This document shows positions 22,519 through 33,106 of a stretch of 64,000 nucleotides of DNA, piece by piece. The stretch's first letter is position 1; each line of letters opens with the position of its first letter. The stretch spans positions 1,984,001 to 2,048,000 of the forward strand of contig JAVTLE010000008.1 of NCBI GenBank assembly GCA_033439295.1, read 5' to 3'. The translations under genes were made by a program, and so were the position numbers. A model generated the notes under the pieces. That model ran no database searches and had not been told where the DNA came from. It saw nothing but the letters and a program-made list of their open reading frames with translations. This stretch comes from Deuterostichococcus epilithicus (Eukaryota > Chlorophyta > Trebouxiophyceae > Prasiolales > Stichococcaceae).

Positions 22519-23138
22519 AGCCCGGTCTTTGATCCGCAACAGAATCTGCTGCCTGGTGCATCACACCGTCTGGCTGACGTGCTTGCCGAGGCATGAGAAG
22601 CAGCCCAGTGTGCAGTGTGCCGACTCGACCATGGAGGCAGGCTGGCTGGGTATCGTAGCAGCCTTGACAGCAGTCGGCCCACCTTTAGTCGCCACAGTTC
22701 TGCAAACGTGCGCTTGCATCCTGTGATCAGCGCAACACACGCACATGTGTCAGCCCGGACAGTCGCCAACCGCAGAGGTGTCGTGCGCCAGCTAGCAGCG
22801 CTGGAAACAGCACACGTCGAACAAGATTTTCAGCGGGGCTGGCGAGGCCGACGTGACCGCCAGGCACAAGGCCATGAATTGAGGCACGTCAAGCCGCGAG
22901 GTCGAGCCAGAACAGTGAGCGCCATGCCTGCGGCGAGGCCGCAAACAAAGCAGACCCCTCCATTGGAGGCTTGAGCCGGTACGCCCAGGCTGTCCAGACT
23001 AATGGGCGCAAGCAAGTCGCGACGCCGCTCGATGGACACCAGATTGCAGCTCTGCCGATTCGAACGCCAGGAGCAGGACGTAGGCCCCCAAAGTGCGCGT
23101 GGGGCTCGCGTATGCGTTTTCGTCCTTTTCGCACAGAC

Positions 23139-23450
23139 TCACGGGCTGAGTCCGCAGCCTGCCGGGGCTGTCTCTGAAAAGTTCTGCTCGCACAGCGGCC
23201 ATCCAAGTGACGGCCGAGGGACCGCAGAGGGGCCAGCGTGAGGACGATGACGAGGGCCCACATCTGGCTCGGGGCATTTTTTTGGGGAAGGGAGGCCGCA
23301 AGATTGGTTGCCTGGCTCAGGACAGTTGAAGCGCTGGGATGCCAGGTCTTCGACGGAGTCGTCGCCGCTGCCGTCCTGCGCACGCTTGTTTGTAGCGTGT
23401 CTAGGCCGCAAACTGATTCCAGAAGGCGGCGACGCCTCCCCATCGGACAT
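23139..23450 (-). other. possible N-terminal coding exon
   Basis: An ATG at 23450 opens MSDGEASPPSGISLRPRH and a hydrophilic frame (GSGDDSVEDLASQ) that runs to a stop at 23139. It could be the first exon of the Cys/His-cluster gene downstream, or a separate gene. A hydrophobic stretch in another frame (MWALVIVLTLAPL) follows a cag acceptor. Nothing links these firmly. Confidence 0.2.
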
Positions 23451-23747
23451 TCTGTCTACGTTGCCTGGCCGTCGCTGTCCAAGGCGAGTTTGACTTTGGG
23501 GTGCGCAGCCACAGCCCTGGCGCCGGCGACGTACACGTAAATTGTGCGAGTAGGAGGCTTCATCCTCCGCGATCTCAAGAGCCGGGGAATTTATGAAGTT
23601 TACATAACTGTTGACGAGAGATTCGCGGGTTCTGTCAATGACAAGTGGCAAGCCTTCTCCAGCATCTGCACTCCTGATCGCTGCGCAGTCCCCTTTACGC
23701 GGGCATCCTGAGGGACACGTGAGCACAGGCGGCGCAGCTCTTGGCCT

Positions 23748-25955
23748 TTAGCGGACGTTGGTGAACCATCGTGACGCGTAGTTAAGTGGCGTCCGTAGCA
23801 TGGGCACGAAGTTGAGGATCGGCTGCGTTTGCTGTGATAGGCTGCGCCACACCTGCAGTGGCCAGGAGAGTAAACTGTGGCAGCTCGACTATGCAGCAAG
23901 GAGGTGTCAAACGAGTGTACTACAAGCAAAAAGCAGAACGAGCAGGTGCAACACACCTCGCGCTGGTAGGTCGCACAGTCTGGTGTGTGGTACCGGGTCC
24001 GCAATATCTGCCTGCAGCAACCATGTAGTGGAAAATTTGCCTGACGCACCCTGGCGCCAGCACTCCAGCACATATGTGCCCGCTATATGTGCCCAAGGCC
24101 CCGGCATGTAAGAGATGAATTGACTGGGTGTGAGTCTCGCATCGCCAATGCCCCCCGCATGCTCATTCCCCGCCAAGAAGAGGGCAGCATCATCAGCAGC
24201 GAACCAGTACAGAAACGCGAGCATGACGTTGCGGTCCCGCGTGAAGAGGTTGAGCAGCGTCAGGAAGCCCAGCCCAATCTCAGCCCCCGCATTGTACATC
24301 TGTGCGTCCCTGCAGCCCAGGCATGAGCTGTCATGAGAAGTGCCAGGCCTTTCACCATGTCCTGTGTGATCCGAAAACGTCATTCCGGATCCATCCCGGC
24401 GCACCGCTGTTTGGAGATGAGGAATGCATGCGCCGAGCGGCCGTACTGCTGCCACAGCGCCGCGTCAGCAAAGTGCGCGGACGTATAGGCAAAGGCATGG
24501 AACACCGCCAGGATGAACGTCGGGATGCACACCAGCATCGTCGGCCTGCAACCATATATGAAGCTCGCTGTCACATCCTGAAGGGGACACAGGCACACAG
24601 CCGGCGCAAGAGATGCAAACTCCTGCCATCACAGCATCTGACAAGCACCCGACAGGTGTACCTGGAGTTGACAAAGACGCCGCAGATGATGGCATACTGA
24701 AGTTCTGTGGTCTGCAAGCAATGTGAAGGTCCATTTGAAACTTCTCGCTGCATTTCGCCGGGCACTGATCTACTGGTCAATCTCGATTTGCCGCATCAAT
24801 GCCTTGGCAGCGTACCGCAGCAGCCTGCATCAGCCACGTCTTGGCTGCTGACCACGGCCTCAGCGGCGGCGCGCCGAACCGAACCAGCACCTGCGCATTA
24901 TTGGGACTCTGCCAGGTCGTCGCCAGAGCACCTAGGGCAGCAGGATGCACAGGGGGCATGCACAGTCAGCTGTGCGCAATTCAGAGCAGCGGCACATGCA
25001 ACACACATCTGACGACGGCCCACCTTCATGATGTGTGAGGTCAGCCCGACAAGCAGGAACTGCGTGTATGACGATCTTGACAGGCGCCCATTGAGCGGCT
25101 GCAGAAACAGCACGAATCTGCAGCGAGGTGCCAGACGGGTCAACGGGTGACATTTCTTCAGCACTGACAGCGAATGTCGGCACGCGGGGCACGTGAGCAA
25201 GCCTGGTGTCTGGTGCGAAGGACAGTCACGTACAGCAGGATGAGGGCCACGTGTAGGTAGAAGAGGATGCGGTCTGCGCCGCCGCTGCGCTGCACGGCAG
25301 CCCGCAGCCAGGCGGCAAAAGACTGTGCTGAGGGCGGCGGCACCGACTCGTCTGCGGCACCGCTTGCGGGCTCGTCTGCGGCAACGCTCGCGGGCACTGC
25401 AAAAATTCAGCGGGGTACCAGGCATGAAGGAGCCGGGTCGTGACGAATAAAGATACGGGTCAACTGCACCATCAGTCGGCACCTGATTCCGGCAGCGGCG
25501 GGGGCGGCGACGTCGAGGCTGTGGGCCCTGCTCCAGCTACGCTACTAATATCAAAGTCGGGGTCCTGCAGGCGGACAGCCACGGCTCCATCTTCGAGTCC
25601 AGCATGAGGATTACTGATGCCCGCTAGCAACGAAGTCTTCCGACCGAAAGTGCCCTGATGCTGCGCCCAGTACTGCGTGGACACCACAGCCATGTTGATG
25701 CAGCCATGCTCCCATCACCATTTCGCGTCTCCACCACTTGGCCTTGACTTTCATCAGCATCGCTGGGTCTGGGACCTCAATCCGTGTCAGGTATGCTTGC
25801 CAGCGCTTGTCGCCGTCCCAGTCGAATGCCCTGCATGGCAGCGCCAAGGATTTCAGGCAATTTGCGTCCAGGCTTGAAAGAATTGAACCGATCTATTTTT
25901 GGACCAACGATCAACACGCTGTTGCACGAGAGCCGTGCCTGAAGGCCGAATCCAT
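23748..25955 (-). CDS. TMEM33/Pom33-like multi-pass membrane protein
   Basis: Ten firm exons: 25719-25830, 25483-25564, 25234-25396, 25024-25117, 24816-24890, 24662-24711, 24405-24545, 24205-24309, 23957-24011 and 23748-23852. A probable 17-nt first exon at 25939-25955 would give 332 residues. The soluble N-terminal part (FDWDGDKRWQAYL, KAKWWRREMDPDFDIS) and Ser/Pro linker match the plant members of the family. Membrane segments follow (YLHVALILLFVLFLQPLNG; GFLTLLNLF with RDRNVMLAFLYW), then a C-terminal FVPMLRTPLNYASRWFTNVR. Family members sit in the ER and nuclear envelope and affect ER shape and nuclear pore distribution. The C-terminal half is secure. The start is tentative, because exon 1 would need a GC donor. 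Confidence 0.82.
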
Positions 25956-26388
25956 CCCGGCGAACCCCAGCACGTAAACTAACAGCAGAGCCCTTGACGC
26001 CGCGATGTGTGAGTTCGGGTAATATCCAACCCTCTTCGCAGATTGCAATCTGGGGAATGCAACAGTTGCGTGAAGAAAACACGCGCAGGAGAACTGCGGG
26101 AGGACCGGTTCCGGAACACAGCCAGGTCATTGCGCTGCACCGACCAGCGAGCCATCGTGTTCCTGCTGACAGTTCGATGCAATTTGCGAGCTTATAGGTC
26201 TTGGGTGCTGTTTGCTGCTCTCCCTCCGCCTGCAGCTTGTACTACAGTACACACGGATTGCCGCAGCCCAAACGCGCTGCCGTGACACGCATACGGCTGC
26301 CATTGAGTGATCGCACCTCGTGCAGGCTTGCGTATTCAAGAGTAACTGTAGACAAAGGCGGGCGCCCGAGCAAGCAGGGAAAGGAAAG

Positions 26389-27565
26389 ATGGCGACAGGC
26401 AGCGGCCTGGCAAGCATCGAACAGGTCTGTGGCTCGTCCGCACACATCCCAGCACGACATGCTGCGGGTTCATTGCCGTCACAGGGACGGCTGCAGGAGC
26501 GGTCTGCAGGCGATCAGGCTACACGGCACCAGCCATGGCTCGCTCAGTACCGTCAGCGCGCCTCGCCGCTGACGGTCGGCGGCGAGTCATTTGCATCAGG
26601 GTGAGGTTGACCTGGCCCTCAAACTGTTGCTACTGCAGGGCAAGCCGCTGGACGTGCCGCTTTCGGACCCTGCGACACCGAGCGCCACCTGGAAGTCGCT
26701 GGCGCATTCAGACAGCACTGCCAGCATCGAGGCCGAGAATGTCGTGACAGAGCGCGTGGACAGGTGCGCCTCTGTGTTCGTCGTCATGCTTGCAGCCTGT
26801 TCGGGGAGCAGTCCAGTGCCGCGCCGCTCCCCGCAACTGCAGCTTGCTCCCGCACATCGCCCTGTCGTGGGACACAACATTGCTGTTCGGACTGTGAAGG
26901 AAAAGCCATAGCTGGCTGAGATGTACACATGCTGTCACAGCGTGGCCTTGGCACACATGCGGTTGGACAAGGTGAGCAACCAGCAGCCGCGATGCAAAGT
27001 GCAGGATGCGCCCACGCTGGTGTCAGTCCCTGCACCCTGCCGTTCATGGTCAGCGCCTGCAAGAGAACACCACTCATTGCAGAGCCGTACTGTCACTCCT
27101 TGTTCTTCCTTGCAGCTGAACAAAGCGAACGACAGTATTGCAGTCGCGCACAAGCGCTTCAGCGGCCAGAACAGCCGGGACGGCTCGACGTCCAGCGAGC
27201 AGGGTCGCGATGCGCCAAGCAGCCCCTCGGACTCGATGACCCGGAAGGGCTCCCCGGGCCTGGCGTCAGGTGATGGCGAGCTTTCTAGTCTACGTGCGCG
27301 GCGCCTTGCAAAACCAGCGGTTGCCAGCTGCTGGCATGATGGTCGCGCCGGCATCTTGCCGGTCTGACATGCATTCGTGCTTGATGTTGCAGGGTTCAAG
27401 AAAATATCCGGAGCGTTCAAAAATAAGCTGCACCTCGGCAAGGACAGCCCCAGCTCGCAGGCCAGCTCGCAGGGCTCGCATGGGGATGTGCCTGCAGCGC
27501 GGCAGTCCAGCGGCGGCTCGCCGCGGGTCCGCTTCTCGACAGACGAGCCTCGGGAGGACAGCTGA
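26389..27565 (+). CDS. small coiled-coil protein with Ser-rich tail, unrecognised
   Basis: Five exons: 26389-26424, 26600-26763, 26941-26971, 27116-27269 and 27393-27565. All phases agree and the product is 185 residues from the ATG at 26389 (MATGSGLASIEQ). The N-terminal third is helical (GEVDLALKLLLLQGKPL). The middle is a heptad-like coiled coil (VTERVDSVALAHMRLDK). A basic segment (GFKKISGAFKNKLHLGK) and a Ser/Gln-rich tail (SSQASSQGSHGD) follow. The basic amphipathic segment could bind membrane. No family is recognised. It is divergent from the TMEM33-like gene. Confidence 0.6.
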
Positions 27566-28447
27566 CGATGCTTTGACCTCGCGGCTTGGGACAGCCTGGG
27601 TGCGTCTGCTGAATTGGTGGTCCCGTCATACGGTTGTCAAATTTCTTCTTGCTGCAGCCGTTTATGGATAGGCACTGATACTCCATCCTCTCTTGGATCG
27701 TCGGCAGGGTGCTACTTGCGAATTATGCGAAAGGTGGGAACATGTGCCGCAAGGGAGTTCATGCGAAGCTGTGTTCCGCAACGCAGTTTGAGCAGAAACT
27801 GAACTTTGTTTTCGTATCTTGCATTGTCTCATCCAGCTCGTTGCTCTTTCGGCACTGCACGCTCCTCGGCTGTTGCAATATTGACGCTTCTGTTGGAATA
27901 CTCTTGACTTGGTGGGCTGGTTGCCTGAGCAGCGCTCAGTGCCTCCCGCGTATTACAGGAGCAGTGAGAGCTGCCATGCGCATGTCCCCGAGTTGCTCTT
28001 GTCAACTCTTGTCTGTTATTCTGTTACTCCTGCGCGGCCATGACAGCATGTTGCCTGTTCAATCAGCTGTCCCTACCCATTCTCCTGGACCGCTGACAAC
28101 GGCCCTCCCCACCGGCAGGTATTCCTTTCCAGTAGGTGGCTTCTAGAATGCACCTAGGACTTCGATTTGAATCGAAGCACCCTAGCCGGGCCCCGCTTGA
28201 CTACATCCAGCATTTCTGCTGAGAAATCCTTAGAGAGAGATGAATATTTGCCGGGTGTTCAGGAACTTGCAAATTCCCAAATTTCCAGGGGCAGGGGAGC
28301 ATGTGACATCGAGGTGACGTTCGCTTCCAGACATGCAAGGGGTATTGAGTGCCACATCTTGCACCGTTTGCATGCACATCTCGTTGTGAGATTGCTGCGT
28401 GTTCCTATCTGGACTAGACCCCATCGAAGGTCCATCAACCATCAACC
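27566..28447. other. intergenic
   Basis: This contains the 3' UTR of the coiled-coil gene and the APX promoter. I see no supported exon, RNA gene or clear regulatory motif. Confidence 0.5.
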
Positions 28448-30891
28448 ATGCAGGCTGCGCTGTCCTCCGCTGTGTATTTGAGCCTGAGAGGCTGCCGCAA
28501 TGCTGCGCCCAGGGCCTCAGCTGCAGCGCTGCCGGCACCCTGCCGTGCATCCCACGGCTTCGGGCGCTCGTGCGCATTCAGGGCTGGCAGGGCGCTGATG
28601 CGCCAGACGGCGGCGTTCCACAGCCGGAGCCCTGTCGTGATGGTCACTGCTGAGACCTCAGTGGACGAGAAGGTGCAGACGCTGCGTAATGCACATGAGG
28701 CTGCGTACAACCGCGTTCCGATTTGATCTACAACTCACTGAAAGTGTTCTGCCGCTGATCCTGCAGAAGGAGCAGATCAAGAAGGCCAAGGAGGCGGTGA
28801 AGGATATCATTCTCAGCAAGCACTGCAACCCCATCATCGTCCGCCTCGCATGGCACGACTCTGGCAGCTACGACAAGGTGCTTTGCCGTTCTCGATCCTG
28901 ACCATGATTCGACTGCTCTGCGTCAGCCTCTGCAACCGAGCGCATTCTTTTGACGCGCGTGCTGTCTTTTGGCGCAGAACATCTCGGAGTTCCCGCAGCG
29001 GGGTGGCGCCAACGGCAGCATTCGCTTCTACCCGGAGATCGGCCACGCCGCCAATGCTGGTGCATTCACATATTTCGATACTCAAGTACACCAGATGCGG
29101 TGTTGCATCGTTCATACTCGCAGCGCTCTCGCCATCAGCAGAATGCGCATGCAGGTCATCGTCAGCTCCAGACCCGTGTGCAGCTATGGTCCTGTCAGAA
29201 TGAGCAGGCAATGGAGGCACAATGCAGCACAAGGGATGCTGCAACATGGAGCTGCTTTCGGCAGCCACCTGAGGTGAAAAGCGCCTGAACACCTGCTCAC
29301 AATGCCGCTCCACCGTCTGCGCATGCAGGCCTGACGGCGGCGCTGGAGCTGCTGAAGGATGTGTCGGACAACCACCCCGGGGTGTCCTACGCCGACGTGT
29401 TCCAGCTGGCGTCCGCGACCGCCATCGAGCTGGCGGGGGGTCCCAAGATCCCGCTGCGCTTTGGGCGCCGGGACGCTGCCACCGAGGAGGACTGCGTCCC
29501 CGAGGGCCGCCTTCCAGGTGACTCCTCGTCCGTGCTGCCTGGGTGCAACGGAGCGCTGACGCTGGGGAGGCCGCTTTGCAGTCTTCACACCCTCCGTTTG
29601 CTCAGCGAACCGTGGCCGGCTGCCACCATGCAGACAGGCAGACGGGTCAGCCGCGGCCTGCTGGGACGCCCAGGGCGCACTCGCCGCCGGGCGTCGTGCC
29701 TCCACGCTCTGAGTGCGTTCGCTGGGCAGCCGACAGCCCACGCGGCACCCCTGCTGACGCATGCACGCTTGCCACCCTGCAGCGGGAGAAGGCCCCGACT
29801 GGCCGGAAAAGGCCAAGTCAGCCGGGGAGCACCTGCGCAACGTGTTCTACCGCATGGGGCTGGACGACAAGGACATTGTGGCGCTGTCGGGCGCGCACAC
29901 CCTGGGCCGCGCCAAGCCCGACCGCTCCGGCTTCGGCAAGGAGGTGCGCTGGCGTGTGCGCCGAGCCATGGCGGTTGCAACGCCCACCATCCCGGGCAGC
30001 CACCAGACACAGCTGCTTGCCTGGTGTGCACGTTGTCCAAGGGAGAGATCGCATTGGTGGGCTGCGCAGTCAGGCAGGCGCACCGCCTGAACCGCAGCTG
30101 TGCCTGGCAGAGATGCGCACCAATTCTGGCGGAGCAGGCGCCGCGGCGAGTTCCTCGCCCCACCTCTCGCCTCTTGCGCCTCAGTGCCCCCGCACCCCCC
30201 CTGCATGCGCAGGTCACAAAGTACACAAAGGATGGCCCCGGCACGCCGGGCGGCTCCTCCTGGACGCCCGAGTGGCTGCACTTTGACAACAGCTACTTCA
30301 CAGAGGTGAAGGAGGAAGCGGACCCGGAGCTGCTGGTGCTGCAGACCGACCGCTGCCTGTTCGAGGACGAGGGCTTCCGGTGCGCCTCCTCTTGAATCGC
30401 AAAACAAAAACTGAAACACAATGATGTGCACCACGCGTGCTGCGCGGCTGCTGCTGGCATGTGCTGCTCCTGCACTCCCCCGGCCACCGCCCTACATTCA
30501 ATGCAGATGCCTTGCTGTCCGTCTGTCAGCAGGCGTGAGCTCTGCTCCGGGAACTGGCACGGCGCTGGCACGGCAGCATGCAATGCGGCAGCTACCATGG
30601 GCGCACCTCTCGCCCGCTAGCTGCAGGCTGTGAGATGGGGGTCACGAGGTTTTGACCTTGAGCAGCGGTTTCAGACAGGCGATTGACCAGACAAGAGCCA
30701 GCTCATAAACTGGTTGCCGGGGCTGCAGGCCATACGCCGAAAAGTACGCAAAGGACGAGGCCGCCTTCTTCGAGGATTACGCGGAGTCGCACGTCAAACT
30801 GTCCGAGGTGCTGCCTTTTGCCCCCGTCTTGGGTGTTGATCGCGCTGCGTTGCCCGCCCGGGAGCTGCTTCTGCTGAAGCTGCAGCCGTAG
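28448..30891 (+). CDS. APX: ascorbate peroxidase, plastid-targeted
   Basis: Seven exons: 28448-28714, 28767-28877, 28978-29059, 29329-29517, 29783-29943, 30213-30379 and 30729-30891, giving 379 residues. The first roughly 75 residues are Ala/Ser/Arg-rich with VVMVTAETS at the end, as in a chloroplast transit peptide. The heme peroxidase domain has the distal site [11 protein letters not shown], then [18 protein letters not shown] and the proximal histidine motif [24 protein letters not shown] and [10 protein letters not shown] complete the fold. It reduces hydrogen peroxide with ascorbate in the ascorbate-glutathione cycle. No membrane anchor follows, so a stromal form is likely. Confidence 0.95.
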
Positions 30892-31720
30892 CCGTGCATG
30901 CCGTGCAGGCTGATTGCTGCACCGGAGATGCGGCGCAAGTCCAGCAACATGTATTGTACATGCGATGCCAGCAAGTTTCCAGAATCCAACGAGCGCGAGT
31001 CTCAGATGAACACTTTGCTGCGCACTGATCCATGCTGCTGCACCACAGCTGGGCTCCGAGTGGACGGAGGGCGCGCCATTCACTCTGGACTGAGGGGAGT
31101 TGCTGCAACGGGGATGTGGGCGCATGGGCAGTGGATGGTGGGCGTGGAGCCTTGCTGTGAATGCGGCAAGCAACATCATCGCTCGCCATTGTGCTGCCGC
31201 AGCGCACGAGAGGGAAACAGGGCATTGCTTGACACTGGGATTAATTGTGGACCGGGACATTGGAGACCGCTGCATTGGCGGCAGGCTTGGCACACCGAGA
31301 TTGCCGGGCGCTGTTCTGTGCTACGAGTGGTAAGACACAGAGCTTGTAAGCCTGCACCTGACTTGCGCAACCAGACCCGATCCAACCGAATTCACTGATG
31401 CAATGTTGAGAGTACAGACCTAGTGGACTAGACACTGCCTGTCTTCATTGTGCCAAGTGCAAATTGCAATTCAGACTCCAGTTCTCAATTTCCGTGCCTT
31501 CGTTTGTCTTGCCCAAGTGAATTCATCGCAGCTGTGCGACAGCCAAAGGCACGCTTATCGCAGTTCTGTCCTGTCCAGAACCCTCAATTCACGCCCAGTC
31601 AAATCACCCATCGGTCAGCGGTGTCTAGTCCACGGCAAACGCTTGTGACAGCTATCACAAACTCATACCTTTGACTACTTCTTCACAAAATTCTGAAGAA
31701 GTAGCAACTCGGCAGAGGGA
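30892..31720. other. intergenic
   Basis: 829 bp lie between APX and COX19. I see no supported coding frame or RNA gene; it should contain the APX 3' UTR and COX19 promoter. Confidence 0.5.
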
Positions 31721-32265
31721 ATGAGTGCTGGAGGCGCATTTGGCGGCGCCCGAGGTGTCGCGCCCAAGGCCCCCGACAAGGGCGTGTTTCCCCTGGATCA
31801 CTTTGGCGAATGCAAGAAGGTGAGCTGGTTCTGCTACTGTTCGCGCAACTGTAGGCAGACGACCAAGAAGCTCTCTGCCGCGCAGCTGCATCATCCGGGT
31901 GGTTTCCTTCGCTACAGAGTCAGAGAGTAGCGACAACTCTGAATTGTAGATCATGGAGGATTACATGGCGTGCCTGAAGCGGCACGGCAGCGTCGCGGAG
32001 CAATGTCGGCCACTGGCCAAACTTTACTTTGAGTGCCGCATGGAGCGGTGCGCGGCACTCGCTGCTTGCTCATCTGTTGAAACCTGCTTGGCAGGACACA
32101 TATCAATTTTATGGTGTTGCTGCTCTCTGACAGCTTGGACCTCGTTCATAATGGCATTCCTCGTTCGTGGGCCGCAACATCATTTGCAGTTGTGACATGC
32201 GCAGGGACCTCATGGCAAAACAGGACCTGGATGACCTAGGGTTCCGAGAACAAAGAAGCCAGTGA
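31721..32265 (+). CDS. COX19: COX19, mitochondrial copper/cytochrome c oxidase assembly protein
   Basis: Three exons: 31721-31819, 31950-32047 and 32205-32265, giving 85 residues. The start MSAGGAFGGARG and the block GVFPLDHFGECKK are diagnostic. Twin CX9C motifs are intact (CKKIMEDYMAC and CRPLAKLYFEC). The end, RMERDLMAKQDLDDLGF, also matches the family. It is imported into the intermembrane space by the Mia40 pathway and supports copper delivery to cytochrome c oxidase. Confidence 0.96.
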
Positions 32266-33106
32266 TAGTGACCGACTAGACGGCGTGCTTGGCTGCGTGG
32301 AAAATCTGGATGCTGGGCACATGCTTAGAAACATGCACGCTACACAACGATGCACATTTGCCAGGTAGGCATGCTCAGATTCATACGGCGGCAAAGTGCC
32401 ATGGTCTGGAGCTTGTCAATGCGCCTCCAACAGTGCAGATCAGCTCTTGATGTGCAGCGCAGGCGAGGCGAAGGTCGAGGGTGGCTTATGTCAGGTTAGT
32501 GACAGGGATGCCAGTCGTTGCTGGATCAGGGTGGCAACCCTTCAGCTGCGGCAGACCATCTGGAGTGTTGATTTGCGTCTTTTGACTGGCCGACCAGTCA
32601 GCTTCTTGTGTACACGTCTGGTCTTTGCTGAAAAACCGACTCGCTCAATGTCTACCACAGTGCCCCTGCCCATAGGGTTTGTGAGGCGCGAGCACAAAAC
32701 AATTTCATACAGCCAGGCGGTCCTGCAATGAACATAGGTACAGCTCGGCACACTGCCTGCACGAGCTAGAACGGGTTCTCGAAGGCCTCGACATACCTGC
32801 AAAAACGATGGCACCAACATGTCAGTGACACCAGTGATGAAAGCGAAGCCTTTGACCGCCTTTCGTTTCGTCGATGCATTTCCTCTGTTCAAGGGCGCAG
32901 CAACACGAAGGCCGGCCAGCCACAGCAGGCCACACGCACTTTGGAATGTCCGCGCCGAGGGCGGTGTCCAAAGCCTGGATGTTGGCCTGTGAAGGACGGG
33001 AGCGCACACTGAGGCAACAAACATGCACAAGCGCAGGCTGAAGGGAGCCTCGGAGGAGGCACTGCAGTGACAACCCAGGCGGGCAGCTCCAGTGTGACAG
33101 ACAGCG
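32266..33106. other. intergenic, convergent gene ends
   Basis: This lies between the COX19 stop and the EHD stop. No exon is supported on either strand. Confidence 0.5.

Noticed and set aside
23139-23726. A 195-codon minus-strand frame read as one gene
   Set aside because: Its upstream half overlaps the 3' side of the TMEM33-like gene region and lacks homology. Only the part from the ATG at 23450 looks codon-like, and that is kept as a low-confidence exon.
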